Source of the DNA: CAIVAT01 sp037133475
Lineage (GTDB): Bacteria > Bacteroidota > Bacteroidia > Bacteroidales > FEN-979
DNA: 64,000 bases
Direction of reading: 5' to 3'
Assembly: GCA_037133475.1 (NCBI GenBank)
Contig: JBAXOB010000001.1
Coordinates: forward strand, 62,001-126,000
The first letter of the stretch is position 1, and every line of letters begins with the position of its first letter. Below are positions 1 through 8,785 of this stretch, piece after piece. The notes under the pieces are model-generated. The model did no database searches and was not told the origin of the DNA. It worked only from the letters and a program-made list of their open reading frames with translations. A program made the position numbers and the translations under genes.

Positions 1-1
1 C

Positions 2-610
2 CATCCCGGGATTGAAAACTGTATTCTGTCGTCGGTCATTCCACATCGTGTTTCACTGACCCGGTTCCTGGCATCCACCTGCAATTACATTGAACTGGAT
101 GAAAATACGAAGGTTCCTGTTACGAATTTGTATCGGACACCCAAGACGCTCGGCAAAGACCGTCTTGCCGCCGCAGTTGCCGGGAACAACCTGTTTCCCG
201 GGAACAATGTCCTGGTGATCAATACCGGAACCTGCATCACCTATGATTTCATCAACTCCAAGGCAGAATACCTTGGAGGCTCCATCTCCCCGGGCATCCT
301 CATGCGCTTCCATGCCCTGCATACTTTTACCGGTAAATTGCCGTTAGTCTCTTTCCATGAACAGGGGATCCTTACCGGGACAGATACCCGGGAATCGATC
401 CTTTCCGGGGTGCTTACCGGTGCAGTGGCTGAAATTGAGGGAATTACTGCAAGATACCAGGAGATTTACCCGGATTTGAAGGTCCTCCTAAGTGGCGGAG
501 ATCAAAATTATTTTGATAAGCGGCTAAAAATTAGCATCTTTGCACAACCAAATATCGTCCTACACGGTTTACAACAAATTCTTGCATTTAATGTCAATAA
601 CAGCACATAA
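2..610 (+). CDS. coaX: Type III pantothenate kinase, 5' end outside window
   Basis: Phosphorylates pantothenate, the first step of coenzyme A synthesis, in the cytoplasm. The reading frame is already open at base 2. About 202 residues are visible against roughly 245-255 for the family, so the N-terminal phosphate-binding segment lies outside the window. Recognisable type III (CoaX) motifs are GKDRLAAAVAG, the acidic/nucleotide segment INTGTCITYDF, and GGSISPGI. Its 3' end overlaps the start of the following outer-membrane barrel gene by 20 bases, suggesting a shared transcript. Family assignment is confident; the true start cannot be seen. Confidence 0.9.
   Translation, partial: HPGIENCILSSVIPHRVSLTRFLASTCNYIELDENTKVPVTNLYRTPKTLGKDRLAAAVAGNNLFPGNNVLVINTGTCITYDFINSKAEYLGGSISPGILMRFHALHTFTGKLPLVSFHEQGILTGTDTRESILSGVLTGAVAEIEGITARYQEIYPDLKVLLSGGDQNYFDKRLKISIFAQPNIVLHGLQQILAFNVNNST
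513..542 (+). promoter_or_regulatory. Candidate promoter inside the coaX 3' end for the barrel gene
   Basis: TTG at 513-515, then 19 bases, then CATCTTTG at 535-542. This is one mismatch from the Bacteroidota -7 element TAnnTTTG. It would start transcription about 45 bases before the ATG at 591. The match is imperfect, so this is tentative. Confidence 0.3.
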
Positions 611-1877
611 CCTACGACTCCCGATTCTCCTTTGCTCTCTGCTGATCAGCCTTACCATGTTTTCTCAAATCCGGATTGCCTCTCCCTACTCCCGCTTTGG
701 CGTTGGCGACCTGTCGGACAACAACAATGCCTGGAACATGAATATGGGCCAACTCGGCATCGGTTTGCGAAGTCCCTATCATGTTAATTATACCAACCCG
801 GCCTCTTATACGGCCTTTGACTCACTTTCCTTCGTTTTCGAAGGCGGTTTTAACGGGGAATTTACGACCCTGACTTCATCGGTTCAGTCAGCCAGCCGCA
901 ATTACGCCTCCCTCGGCAATCTACTTTTTGGCATGCCGGTCAATAAATGGTGGAAAACCAGCATTGGGCTGGTCCCTTACAGTACCGTGGGATACAATGT
1001 TGCAACCTATGATACCTACCCCGATGTGGGCCGGATCGCACGTATTTATGCCGGTTCGGGAGGGATCAACCGCCTGTTCTGGGGAAATGCATTTCAGCCA
1101 TTTAAAAACTTTTCGATCGGCGCCAATATTTCTTACCTGTTCGGGAGTATGGACCGGGAGGCAACCGTCATCTTCCCCGATTCAGCCTATAACATGAATA
1201 TCAGGGAGATATATCATGTAACCATGAATGATCTCTACTTTGATTTCGGCGCCCAGTTCAAGGTTAAAATTAAAAACGACCTCTCGTTGAACCTGGGGGT
1301 CGTTTATGCTCCGACCCTAAGCATGGCAGCCAAAACCGATGTTTTTGCCTATACCTTTCTTGCCGGATCATCGGGAACCGAACTGCGTCGCGACACCCTT
1401 CTCAATGAGGCAGGGTATAAGGGGAAGATTATCATCCCGACGATGCTGGGGGGAGGATTTTCCTTTGATAAAACTGACAAATGGATGGTTGGCGTTGACT
1501 ACAAATGGCAGAACTGGGATAAATTCAAGGCGTTTAATGTAGGCGATTCACTGATGAACAGTTGGCAGATATCGGTCGGCGGGGAGATTATCCCGAAAAT
1601 CGACAATTATACCAATTTCCTGGCCAGGATGCATTACCGGCTGGGCTTCACCTATAACAAAACTTACCTGAAGCTGCGGGGACAGGATATCAATGAGTTT
1701 GATTTCTCAGCTGGTGTCGGAATTCCGCTGCGGGGTATGAAAACCATGCTGAACGTGGGCGCTGAATATGGTTCACGTGGAAATATCTCACAAAATCTTA
1801 TCCGCGAAAACTATTTTAAAATTGTCGTTGGATTCTCCATCTATGAACGGTGGTTTGTTAAACGTAAGTATTTCTAA
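591..1877 (+). CDS. Outer-membrane beta-barrel protein, OmpP1/FadL-like
   Basis: About 428 residues from the ATG at 591. The start is chosen because an N-terminal signal peptide follows directly (LLCSLLISLTMFSQ), whereas the longer frame from 540 puts extra polar residues ahead of it. The mature protein begins IRIASPYSRFGVGD and has the alternating aromatic/Gly pattern of a barrel, closing with a strand ending in KYF. In Bacteroidota, a protein of this kind sits between coaX and lptC. A role in hydrophobic-compound transport is an inference from FadL-like resemblance only. It overlaps coaX by 20 bases and ends 2 bases before the lptC start. Confidence 0.75.
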   Translation: MSITAHNLRLPILLCSLLISLTMFSQIRIASPYSRFGVGDLSDNNNAWNMNMGQLGIGLRSPYHVNYTNPASYTAFDSLSFVFEGGFNGEFTTLTSSVQSASRNYASLGNLLFGMPVNKWWKTSIGLVPYSTVGYNVATYDTYPDVGRIARIYAGSGGINRLFWGNAFQPFKNFSIGANISYLFGSMDREATVIFPDSAYNMNIREIYHVTMNDLYFDFGAQFKVKIKNDLSLNLGVVYAPTLSMAAKTDVFAYTFLAGSSGTELRRDTLLNEAGYKGKIIIPTMLGGGFSFDKTDKWMVGVDYKWQNWDKFKAFNVGDSLMNSWQISVGGEIIPKIDNYTNFLARMHYRLGFTYNKTYLKLRGQDINEFDFSAGVGIPLRGMKTMLNVGAEYGSRGNISQNLIRENYFKIVVGFSIYERWFVKRKYF

Positions 1878-1879
1878 AC

Positions 1880-2443
1880 TTGTCCTCCACCTTGTCCTTC
1901 AGATATTTCTTTCTTTTCGCCACATCCCTTTGGTTTTTAATTGCCTGTGACAAAGCCCCCGAAGCAACAGGTTCCATCCAGGCACGGGAGAACGACCCGG
2001 TCATGTCGGCCCATAACATCGAAGTCCTGTTCAGCGATTCGGGCAAAATCGAGGCACGGCTTACCAGTTCACTGATGAACCGCTACGAGGGAAAAAGTCC
2101 CTACCTCGAATTTCCCACAGGATTCAGCGTGGTCATGTTCGACTCCCTGCAGCAAACGGCCTCCACGATCACGGCCGACCGCGGGGTCAGGCGGGAATAC
2201 ACCCGTACGATGGAGGCCTGGGGCAATGTCGTGGTCCGCAATGTCAAAAAAAATGAACAGCTCAACACCGAACACCTTATCTGGGATGAGGGACAGCATC
2301 GTATCTGGTCGGATGTTAAGATAAAGATCACAAAGCCCGATCAAATCCTTAACGGCAGCTCCATGGAATCGAATGAAACCTTTACCCGGTATTCCATCGA
2401 GCAGCCCATGGGACAGATGAATGTGAAAAAAGATTCCATCTGA
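1880..2443 (+). CDS. lptC: LptC-like LPS export lipoprotein
   Basis: 187 residues from a TTG start two bases after the preceding stop. The N-terminus is a lipoprotein signal (FLFATSLWFLIAC, lipobox cysteine near residue 23), unlike the membrane-anchored E. coli LptC. The body has the OstA/LptC-type beta-jellyroll pattern, for example IEVLFSDSGKIEARLTSSLM, then repeated short beta strands such as ITADRGVRREYTRTMEAWGNV. LptC relays lipopolysaccharide from the LptBFG transporter to LptA across the periplasm. Its place downstream of coaX and the barrel gene and upstream of ppiD is common in the phylum. No lptA or lptB is seen nearby. Confidence 0.8.
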   Translation: MSSTLSFRYFFLFATSLWFLIACDKAPEATGSIQARENDPVMSAHNIEVLFSDSGKIEARLTSSLMNRYEGKSPYLEFPTGFSVVMFDSLQQTASTITADRGVRREYTRTMEAWGNVVVRNVKKNEQLNTEHLIWDEGQHRIWSDVKIKITKPDQILNGSSMESNETFTRYSIEQPMGQMNVKKDSI

Positions 2444-2564
2444 CCCGTTAACCTCCGGCCGGTAAAAACCTGATCCGCGAAACAAAAGTCGTTCCATAAC
2501 TGTAAAATGACGGGAAATATTCGCCGTTAATGGGTTAAATACCGGTGATTAAAGCCATTATTCC

Positions 2565-2595
2565 TTTGTTGTTTCCCGAAATTTCTATACTTTTG
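2565..2595 (+). promoter_or_regulatory. Bacteroidota-type promoter of the ppiD-like gene
   Basis: TTTG at 2565-2568, 19 bases, then TACTTTTG at 2588-2595. Both boxes match the consensus. Transcription would start about 2601, 24 bases before the ATG at 2625. The 181-base gap after lptC otherwise holds nothing recognisable. Confidence 0.7.
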
Positions 2596-2624
2596 CACAC
2601 TGTTTCAAATAAAAAGACTTTAGC

Positions 2625-4742
2625 ATGGCGATTATTGGAAAAATCAGAAAACACTCCGGACTGGCTGTCATAATCGTAGGCGTCGCAATTGCCGCCTTCG
2701 TGATCGGCGATTTTGGAAAGAAAAGGGTACGTGGTACCGATGATATCGGCGTTGTGAACGGAGAGAATATTCCATACGTGGAATTCAATGTCAAGGTGGA
2801 GAAAAACCTTGAAGCTCAAAAGGAGACTGCCGGGAAAGAAAAAATTACCGACCAGGAGACCTACCAGGTACGGCAAAACACCTGGACCACCACGGTGAAG
2901 GAGATCCTGATGGGCAATGAATACAAGGAACTTGGACTTACGGTATCCCCCGAGGAACTTTTTGACCAGGTCCAGGGAAGACAACCGCACCGGTACATCC
3001 TGCAATATTTTAAAGATCCTGCTACAGGCCAGTATAACTCCTCCATGGTGCTCAATTATCTGAAGAACCTGGAAAAGATGGAACCCAAAGCTAAAAACCA
3101 ATGGCTTACCTTTGAAAAAGCCATCAAGGAAGATCGCCAGGAGACCAAATACAACAACCTGGTCATCAAAGGTTATTATACCCCCACCGCCTTTTTGAAA
3201 AAAGCCTACATCAACCAGACCAGGGCCATTAAGCTTTTATCCGTTTCTGCCGACCTTGCTTCGATCCCCGACAACACGGTAAAATTAACCGACGAGGATT
3301 ATCAGAAATTTTATGATAAGAACAAGGTCTATTTTTTCACGGATGAAAATTACCGTGATGTTGACTACGTTGTTTTTGATGTTAAACCTTCAGACATTGA
3401 CAGGAAAAAGACAGCCGCCGACGTTTCCCAGCTGTTCAAAGATTTTCAGACCAGCTCCGACCCTGTTATTTTTGCCAACGCCAATTCCGACAGCAAACTG
3501 GATACCGCCTTTACCAAAAAAGGCAAATTTCCGGCACAACTTGATACGCTGTTTTTCTATTCGAAAGCCGGTACCGTGTTTCCCCCCTTCGAATTCAACA
3601 ACGCCTGGTACATGGCCAAGCTGATCGATGTGCAGGAACGTCCTGATTCCATGAAGGGTTCGCAGATCCTGCTGGCTTTTGAAGGAGCCGGAAACGACAA
3701 GGTGAAACGCACCAAGGCGGAAGCAAAACTGAAAATTGACAGTTTGTTCAATGTCCTCAAAAAAAATCCGAAACTTTTTGCTGAAGCCGCAAAAAAATAT
3801 TCCGACTACCCGACTGCCAAAGATGATGGCGGAGATCTTAAATGGTTTCCCGACGGAAATCCCAATTTCGACCCCTTCTTTAAGGTCGGTGTTGAATTGA
3901 AGCCCAACGAAATGAAAGTTGTCGAAACCCGTATCGGCTATTCCATCTTTATGCTTACCGAAAAGTCAAAACCGGTTACCAAGGTTAAGGCAGCCGTTCT
4001 GACGCGCGCCATCGAACCCAGCAACCAGACCTTCCAGGATACTTACATGAAGGCAAGCGCTTTTGCCGGGCAGAACAAGACTCCTGAAGCGTTTGAAAAG
4101 GCTGCCGTTGAAAAGGGCCTGCAGAAACGCTCTGCTCCCAATGTCCGCGAAATGGACAGTTATGTAAGTGGTCTCACCTCCGCCCGTGAAATGGTACGCT
4201 GGGCCTTTGCCGAAACCACCAAAATCGGTGAGGTCAGCCCTGTTTTTGATTTAAGCGGGAAATATGGTATTGCCATCCTCAAAGGGATCACCAAAAAGGG
4301 AACCCAATCGCTGGAGGCAGTCAAACCAAGAGTTGAGCCTTCGGTGAAAAACATGAAAAAAATCGACATGGCTGCCGACAAAATCAAACAGGCTATGTCG
4401 GCCGGTAAAGATATCGCCACTTTGGCTGGAAAGTTGAATGCCAAGATCGATACCGCAGAGGTGACCTTAAGCGGTTACGGCCGTTCTAACATCGGGCGTG
4501 AAATGGAAATTGTAGGCAAGCTTTTCTCCATGAAAAAAGGAGAAACACAGGGGCCGCTTACCGGCAACTATGGCGCTTATGCCGTATATATCACCGACAT
4601 TATGGAGGCCCCGGCCAAGGATAATTTTGCTTCCGAAAAGATGCAGGCTGAGCAGAATTTCACCCAGCGTGCATCAGGCGCACTCTATTCTGCACTGGAA
4701 AAATCAGCAAAGATCAGCGACAACCGATTACGGTTCTATTAA
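2625..4742 (+). CDS. Membrane-anchored peptidyl-prolyl isomerase (PpiD/SurA type)
   Basis: 705 residues. A single N-terminal membrane anchor (LAVIIVGVAIAAFVIGDFG, residues about 13-31) is followed by a SurA_N/PpiD-like chaperone segment. A parvulin-type rotamase region around residues 340-440 contains FAEAAKKYSDYPTAKDDGGD and FKVGVELKPNEMK. It probably assists folding of secreted or outer-membrane proteins at the periplasmic face. The gene has its own promoter and is closed by a strong terminator. PpiD is the best family match; SurA itself lacks the anchor. Confidence 0.85.
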   Translation: MAIIGKIRKHSGLAVIIVGVAIAAFVIGDFGKKRVRGTDDIGVVNGENIPYVEFNVKVEKNLEAQKETAGKEKITDQETYQVRQNTWTTTVKEILMGNEYKELGLTVSPEELFDQVQGRQPHRYILQYFKDPATGQYNSSMVLNYLKNLEKMEPKAKNQWLTFEKAIKEDRQETKYNNLVIKGYYTPTAFLKKAYINQTRAIKLLSVSADLASIPDNTVKLTDEDYQKFYDKNKVYFFTDENYRDVDYVVFDVKPSDIDRKKTAADVSQLFKDFQTSSDPVIFANANSDSKLDTAFTKKGKFPAQLDTLFFYSKAGTVFPPFEFNNAWYMAKLIDVQERPDSMKGSQILLAFEGAGNDKVKRTKAEAKLKIDSLFNVLKKNPKLFAEAAKKYSDYPTAKDDGGDLKWFPDGNPNFDPFFKVGVELKPNEMKVVETRIGYSIFMLTEKSKPVTKVKAAVLTRAIEPSNQTFQDTYMKASAFAGQNKTPEAFEKAAVEKGLQKRSAPNVREMDSYVSGLTSAREMVRWAFAETTKIGEVSPVFDLSGKYGIAILKGITKKGTQSLEAVKPRVEPSVKNMKKIDMAADKIKQAMSAGKDIATLAGKLNAKIDTAEVTLSGYGRSNIGREMEIVGKLFSMKKGETQGPLTGNYGAYAVYITDIMEAPAKDNFASEKMQAEQNFTQRASGALYSALEKSAKISDNRLRFY

Positions 4743-4765
4743 CAGATACCTGATATTCGTAAAGA

Positions 4766-4796
4766 GGCTGCTTCAATCCGGAGCAGCCTTTTTTTT
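4766..4796 (+). terminator. Rho-independent terminator after ppiD-like gene
   Basis: Stem GGCTGCT (4766-4772) pairs with AGCAGCC (4782-4788), followed by eight T. It lies 24 bases after the stop codon. Confidence 0.85.
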
Positions 4797-4988
4797 ATCC
4801 CAGCACCGGAGGTTTATTACCAGGGGATCAAGCGGGTTTTCCGGGTCACGGATTTCTGAAAGAGATTGAAATTCAGTTCCCGCCGGATTTTTTTCCTGAT
4901 CCATAACCGGGTGGTTGGGCGCAACAAAAGGTTAAGCCAAAGCCGGGATTGAAAAAAGAGATCGTCGGGGGAGAACGGGGGTATTGGA

Positions 4989-5345
4989 TTATCTGACCGT
5001 ATCGGCAATGGAAATGATCCTGGTAACCTCTGCCCATTCCCGGCGGCTTTCGGTATAGCAACGCAAGGTAACGCTGTATTTTCCAGGTCTTGCATAGCGG
5101 AATACGGGATCCTTCAACCGTGAGCCCGCCGTATCGATGGTTGCACGGGAATTGTCGGTGCCAAACCACCATTCATACGAATAGCCCATGGTTGACTGGT
5201 TGGCAAAATGAACAGTACAGGGGATTTTAAAGCTGTTATCCCCGCTGAAGGCAAAACCGGCAGCGGGAACAGGCTCATTCTTACTACATCCGCCTGTTGC
5301 CAGGAGCAGCAACAGGGTTGCAAACGCAATATTCCGTTTAATCAT
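4989..5345 (-). CDS. Small lipoprotein with one PKD-like domain
   Basis: 118 residues. The signal peptide ends in a lipobox (LLLLATGGC), so it is a lipid-anchored exported protein. The rest is a single PKD-type beta sandwich: YEWWFGTDN corresponds to the usual WdFGDG motif, and DPVFRYARPGKYSVTLRCY to the hP-Y-x-GxYtVtL strand. PKD domains mediate protein or glycan contacts, but no specific ligand can be inferred. It starts 20 bases after atpC ends on the same strand, so it is probably cotranscribed with atpDC. A link to ATP synthase is not implied. Confidence 0.7.
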   Translation of the reverse strand: MIKRNIAFATLLLLLATGGCSKNEPVPAAGFAFSGDNSFKIPCTVHFANQSTMGYSYEWWFGTDNSRATIDTAGSRLKDPVFRYARPGKYSVTLRCYTESRREWAEVTRIISIADTVR

Positions 5346-5365
5346 AGCGTATATCCCTGGTGGGA

Positions 5366-5608
5366 CTATTCAGCAAGGACCAGGATTTTATTATTGAGCA
5401 CCTCTATGACTCCGCCCTTGATATCGAAAAACTGTTCCGTTTTTTCACCCTTGTTGACCACCTTGATCCTGCCTTTTTGCAATACGGAGATCAGGGGGGC
5501 ATGGTTGTTCAATACCTCGAACGACCCGTCGATGCCCGGTAATTGAATGAGCCCGACATTGTCGCCTGTAAAAATGGTGGAATCCGGAGTTATAATTTCT
5601 ACTTTCAC
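5366..5608 (-). CDS. atpC: F-type ATP synthase subunit epsilon
   Basis: 80 residues, corresponding only to the N-terminal beta-sandwich domain (KVEIITPDSTIFTGDNV, INNHAPLISVL-like segment, FDIKGGVIEVLNNKILVLAE). The C-terminal helical hairpin, which has an inhibitory role in other bacteria, is absent, as is common in Bacteroidota. It forms part of the central stalk of the F1 sector. It lies 23 bases downstream of atpD. The remaining ATP synthase genes are not in the window. Confidence 0.9.
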   Translation of the reverse strand: MKVEIITPDSTIFTGDNVGLIQLPGIDGSFEVLNNHAPLISVLQKGRIKVVNKGEKTEQFFDIKGGVIEVLNNKILVLAE

Positions 5609-5631
5609 GTTGTGCTTTTCACTTACAGATA

Positions 5632-7140
5632 CTACTTGCTGTCGGCCAGCATCTTTTTACCCTTTTCAATAGCCTCTTCAATGGTTCCGACCATACTGAA
5701 GGCCGATTCAGGGTACTCATCCACGGCTCCGTCCATAATCATGTTGAACCCTTTGATGGTATCTTCGATATTCACAAAGGCGCCCGGGATCCCGGTGAAC
5801 TGGGTCGCCACAAAGAACGGCTGGGAGAGGAAACGCTGTACCCGGCGGGCACGCGAAACCACCAGTTTATCCTCGTCCGACAATTCATCCATCCCGAGAA
5901 TGGCAATAATATCCTGGAGCTCCTTGTAACGCTGGAGAATTCTCTTGACACGCTGTGCGGTATCATAATGTTCGTCGCCAACCACGTCGGGCGAAAGGAT
6001 GCGCGAGGTGGAGTCGAGGGGATCAACCGCAGGGTAGATGCCCAGCTCGGAGATCTTACGGCTCAATACCGTTGTGGCATCAAGGTGGGCGAAGGTGGTG
6101 GCAGGCGCAGGGTCGGTAAGGTCATCGGCAGGTACATAAACTGCCTGTACCGAGGTGATGGAACCCCGTTTGGTGGAGGTGATACGCTCCTGCATGATCC
6201 CCATTTCGGAAGCCAGCGTGGGCTGGTAACCGACAGCCGAAGGCATACGTCCAAGAAGTGCCGAAACTTCGGAACCAGCCTGGGTAAACCTGAAAATATT
6301 ATCGATAAAAAAGAGGATGTCGCGACCGCCGGACTTTTCATCCCCGTCACGGAAATATTCAGCCATGGTGAGACCCGACAGCGCAACGCGGGCGCGGGCT
6401 CCCGGTGGTTCATTCATCTGTCCGAAAACCAGGGTTGCCTGTGATTTAAGCAGCTCTTCATGGTCAACTTTCGACAAGTCCCAGCCGCCTTTTTCCATAT
6501 CCTCCTCGAATTCCTTGCCATACCGGATAACGCCCGATTCGATCATCTCGCGCAGCAGGTCGTTCCCCTCGCGCGTGCGTTCGCCGACACCGCCAAATAC
6601 CGACAAGCCGGCATATTTCTTGGCAATATTGTTGATCAGTTCCATGATAATAACCGTCTTCCCGACACCGGCGCCACCGAACAATCCGATCTTTCCCCCT
6701 TTTGAATAGGGTTCGATCAGGTCGATAACCTTGATACCCGTATAGAGCACCTCCTTTGAAGTACTCAGCGTGTCGAATTTAGGCGGATCACGATGGATGG
6801 CATAGACGTGCTCTTCCGATACATCGCCGAGCCCGTCGATGGGTTTGCCGATTACATTGAAGAGCCTGCCGCGAACCATATCGCCTACCGGCATGGAGAT
6901 TGGCCTGCCCTTGGCAACCACCTCCATTCCGCGACGCAAACCATCGGTTGAGTCCATGGCAACCGTGCGCATGGTATGTTCGCCAACATCGTACTGGCAT
7001 TCGAGCACAATGGGATCACCTTTCTGGTTGGTGACTTCAAGTGCATCATAAATATTGGGCAGTCTGACATCTTCATCAAAGACCACATCGATAACAGGAC
7101 CAATGATCTGCGAGATTTTTCCGTTTTTCTTCGCTTGCAT
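5632..7140 (-). CDS. atpD: F-type ATP synthase subunit beta
   Basis: 502 residues, the catalytic subunit of F1. Visible motifs are the P-loop GGAGVGKT, GERTREGNDL, the ALSGLTMAEYFRD segment and the C-terminal DELSDEDKLVVSRARR. I place the start at the ATG whose first base is 7140 (MQAKKNGKISQIIGPV), which matches the family N-terminus. The frame runs open about 77 codons further, but that extension crosses the promoter region. Operon order is atpD-atpC-PKD lipoprotein. The beta/epsilon pair stands apart from the other ATPase genes. Confidence 0.95.
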   Translation of the reverse strand: MQAKKNGKISQIIGPVIDVVFDEDVRLPNIYDALEVTNQKGDPIVLECQYDVGEHTMRTVAMDSTDGLRRGMEVVAKGRPISMPVGDMVRGRLFNVIGKPIDGLGDVSEEHVYAIHRDPPKFDTLSTSKEVLYTGIKVIDLIEPYSKGGKIGLFGGAGVGKTVIIMELINNIAKKYAGLSVFGGVGERTREGNDLLREMIESGVIRYGKEFEEDMEKGGWDLSKVDHEELLKSQATLVFGQMNEPPGARARVALSGLTMAEYFRDGDEKSGGRDILFFIDNIFRFTQAGSEVSALLGRMPSAVGYQPTLASEMGIMQERITSTKRGSITSVQAVYVPADDLTDPAPATTFAHLDATTVLSRKISELGIYPAVDPLDSTSRILSPDVVGDEHYDTAQRVKRILQRYKELQDIIAILGMDELSDEDKLVVSRARRVQRFLSQPFFVATQFTGIPGAFVNIEDTIKGFNMIMDGAVDEYPESAFSMVGTIEEAIEKGKKMLADSK

Positions 7141-7161
7141 GATATGGGATAATAATTTATG

Positions 7162-7169
7162 CAAAGATA
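7162..7169 (-). promoter_or_regulatory. atpD: Candidate -7 element upstream of atpD
   Basis: Reading on the minus strand, TATCTTTG, 21 bases before the atpD ATG. No TTG lies at the expected -33 distance, so only the -7 box supports this. It sits next to the divergent promoter of the peptidase gene. Confidence 0.4.
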
Positions 7170-7190
7170 AAATATCTGGTTGATTAAATG

Positions 7191-7221
7191 TTTGATGTGG
7201 CAAAATTTTCCCGTAGTTTTG
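7191..7221 (+). promoter_or_regulatory. Bacteroidota-type promoter of the M23 peptidase gene
   Basis: TTTG at 7191-7194, 19 bases, TAGTTTTG at 7214-7221. Initiation near 7227 supports the ATG at 7256 rather than the alternative TTG at 7232. Confidence 0.65.
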
Positions 7222-7255
7222 CAGATAAATTTTGCCTGAACCTAACAAAAAAACA

Positions 7256-8119
7256 ATGAAGTTACTTAAATTGTGGATGTTGTCTCTTTTGGTACTCCCT
7301 ATGTTCTCGGTTGCGCAACGGAATGTAAATGCAATTATTGATACCGTTGAAACGCCTAACGGGGCTGCCATCCTCTATAAAAACTTCACCTGGGAATATC
7401 TTCAGAATGAACCTGTGCTGATGAGCCAGGATGAAGATTCCACAGGTCTGTTTTCCAACCAGTGGGTTAACAGCCAGATCTTTGCTTACCGGATCAACGT
7501 GGATTCGATTCATGATACCCTGATTGTACTGACCAGCAATGAGCGCGTTTTCACCATGCCGATCTACGGCAAGCTTTTCAGGGGATTTACCTATTCGCAC
7601 AAAGGACTCGATATTAAATTAAACAAGGGCGACTCTGTCAAAGCTGCCTTTGACGGAGTCGTAAGGTACGCGAAATACAACCGGGGGGGATTCGGCAACC
7701 TGGTGATCGTGCGCCATTACAACGGACTGGAGACCTACTACGGGCACCTTTCAAAGATCATGGTGAAGGTAAACGAGGTGGTTAAAGCCGGTGAATATAT
7801 CGCGCTGGGCGGATCTACCGGGAGAAGCCGCGGGCCCCACCTGCACTTTGAGGTTAGGTATAAGGATATACCCCTCGACCCGTTGCGCGTGATCGATTAC
7901 GACAGCCAGAAACTTATTTCCAATACCTTTCCTGTAACAAAACGGGTTTTCTACCCCAATGATTATGTTGCCAATGCATTGATTGTTAGGATAAAAAGCG
8001 GGGATACCGTTGGCAAACTGGCCAGGAGGTACCACACCTCCATCAAGGAGATCTGTGCCATGAACAAGATCAAGCAAACAACCACCCTGAAGGTTGGCAG
8101 GTCAATAAGGGTAAGGTAA
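7256..8119 (+). CDS. Exported M23 peptidase with C-terminal LysM
   Basis: 287 residues. The signal peptide is LWMLSLLVLPMFSVAQ. A peptidase M23 (LytM/lysostaphin-type) domain at about residues 110-215 carries the zinc ligands in HKGLDIKLNKGD and the HxH of GPHLHFEVRY, with GNLVIVRHYNGLETYYGHL between them. All key residues appear present, so it should be an active peptidoglycan endopeptidase. A LysM motif (IKSGDTVGKLARRYHTS...) occupies the last 45 residues and would anchor it to the wall. The start is fixed by the promoter at 7191-7221. It is convergent with lspA, with 7 bases between the genes. Confidence 0.88.
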   Translation: MKLLKLWMLSLLVLPMFSVAQRNVNAIIDTVETPNGAAILYKNFTWEYLQNEPVLMSQDEDSTGLFSNQWVNSQIFAYRINVDSIHDTLIVLTSNERVFTMPIYGKLFRGFTYSHKGLDIKLNKGDSVKAAFDGVVRYAKYNRGGFGNLVIVRHYNGLETYYGHLSKIMVKVNEVVKAGEYIALGGSTGRSRGPHLHFEVRYKDIPLDPLRVIDYDSQKLISNTFPVTKRVFYPNDYVANALIVRIKSGDTVGKLARRYHTSIKEICAMNKIKQTTTLKVGRSIRVR

Positions 8120-8126
8120 TTTTTCG

Positions 8127-8765
8127 CTAACTTTCCTGTTGCAGGGCTTCACCCTGGCCGGCCCTGCTGACCGATGCAAAAACCTTTTTCTGAAAAAGGA
8201 TCAGGATGAAAACGCCGGTGGTGATGGCTGAATCGGCAATGTTGAAAATCGGGCTGAAGAACTGCAGTTCAGTTCCTCCGATAAAAGGCACCCACGCGGG
8301 ATAGGTCGAATTGATGATGGGAAAATAGAGCATGTCGACAACCTTCCCGTGCAAAAATGCGCCGTAACCGCCACCCCTGGGAAGGAATGCGGCAATCTGC
8401 ATATAGTTGCTTTCACTGAAAAACAACCCGTAGAAAACGCTGTCGATAATGTTCCCCAGCGCACCGGCAAGAATCAGCGCGATGGATACCAGCAGCAGGG
8501 TGCTGGCCCCCTTGCGGGCAACGCGGTAGAGCCAGCCGCCGATCAGCACCACGGCGACGATGCGGAACAGGGTAAGCAATACCTTGCCATAGTCGCCGCC
8601 GAGTTTCATGCCGAAGGCCATTCCCTCGTTTTCGGTAAAATGGAGATAAAACCAATGCCCCAGCACGGGATGGCTTTCCCCCATATAGAAGGTGGTTTTG
8701 ATCCAGATTTTCAGTGCCTGGTCAAGGACCAGCACCAACATAATAATGAGGGAGGCTTTTTTCAA
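8127..8765 (-). CDS. lspA: Lipoprotein signal peptidase II
   Basis: 212 residues from a TTG start. It is an integral membrane aspartyl protease that removes lipoprotein signal peptides. Family motifs are LVLDQALKIWI, the HFTENEGMAFG segment, the GNIIDSVFYG motif with one catalytic Asp, and FNIADSAITTGV with the second. It is longer than the E. coli enzyme (about 164 residues) because of a periplasmic insertion around residues 125-165, a Bacteroidota trait. It is the last gene of ileS-dksA-lspA and serves the many lipoproteins seen in this window. Confidence 0.93.
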   Translation of the reverse strand: MKKASLIIMLVLVLDQALKIWIKTTFYMGESHPVLGHWFYLHFTENEGMAFGMKLGGDYGKVLLTLFRIVAVVLIGGWLYRVARKGASTLLLVSIALILAGALGNIIDSVFYGLFFSESNYMQIAAFLPRGGGYGAFLHGKVVDMLYFPIINSTYPAWVPFIGGTELQFFSPIFNIADSAITTGVFILILFQKKVFASVSRAGQGEALQQES

Positions 8766-8785
8766 ATGCAGGGGGATTGCAACGG

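Noticed and set aside
7141..7371. 77-codon N-terminal extension of atpD
   Set aside because: It would cross the divergent promoter region, and the extra residues have no counterpart in the family.
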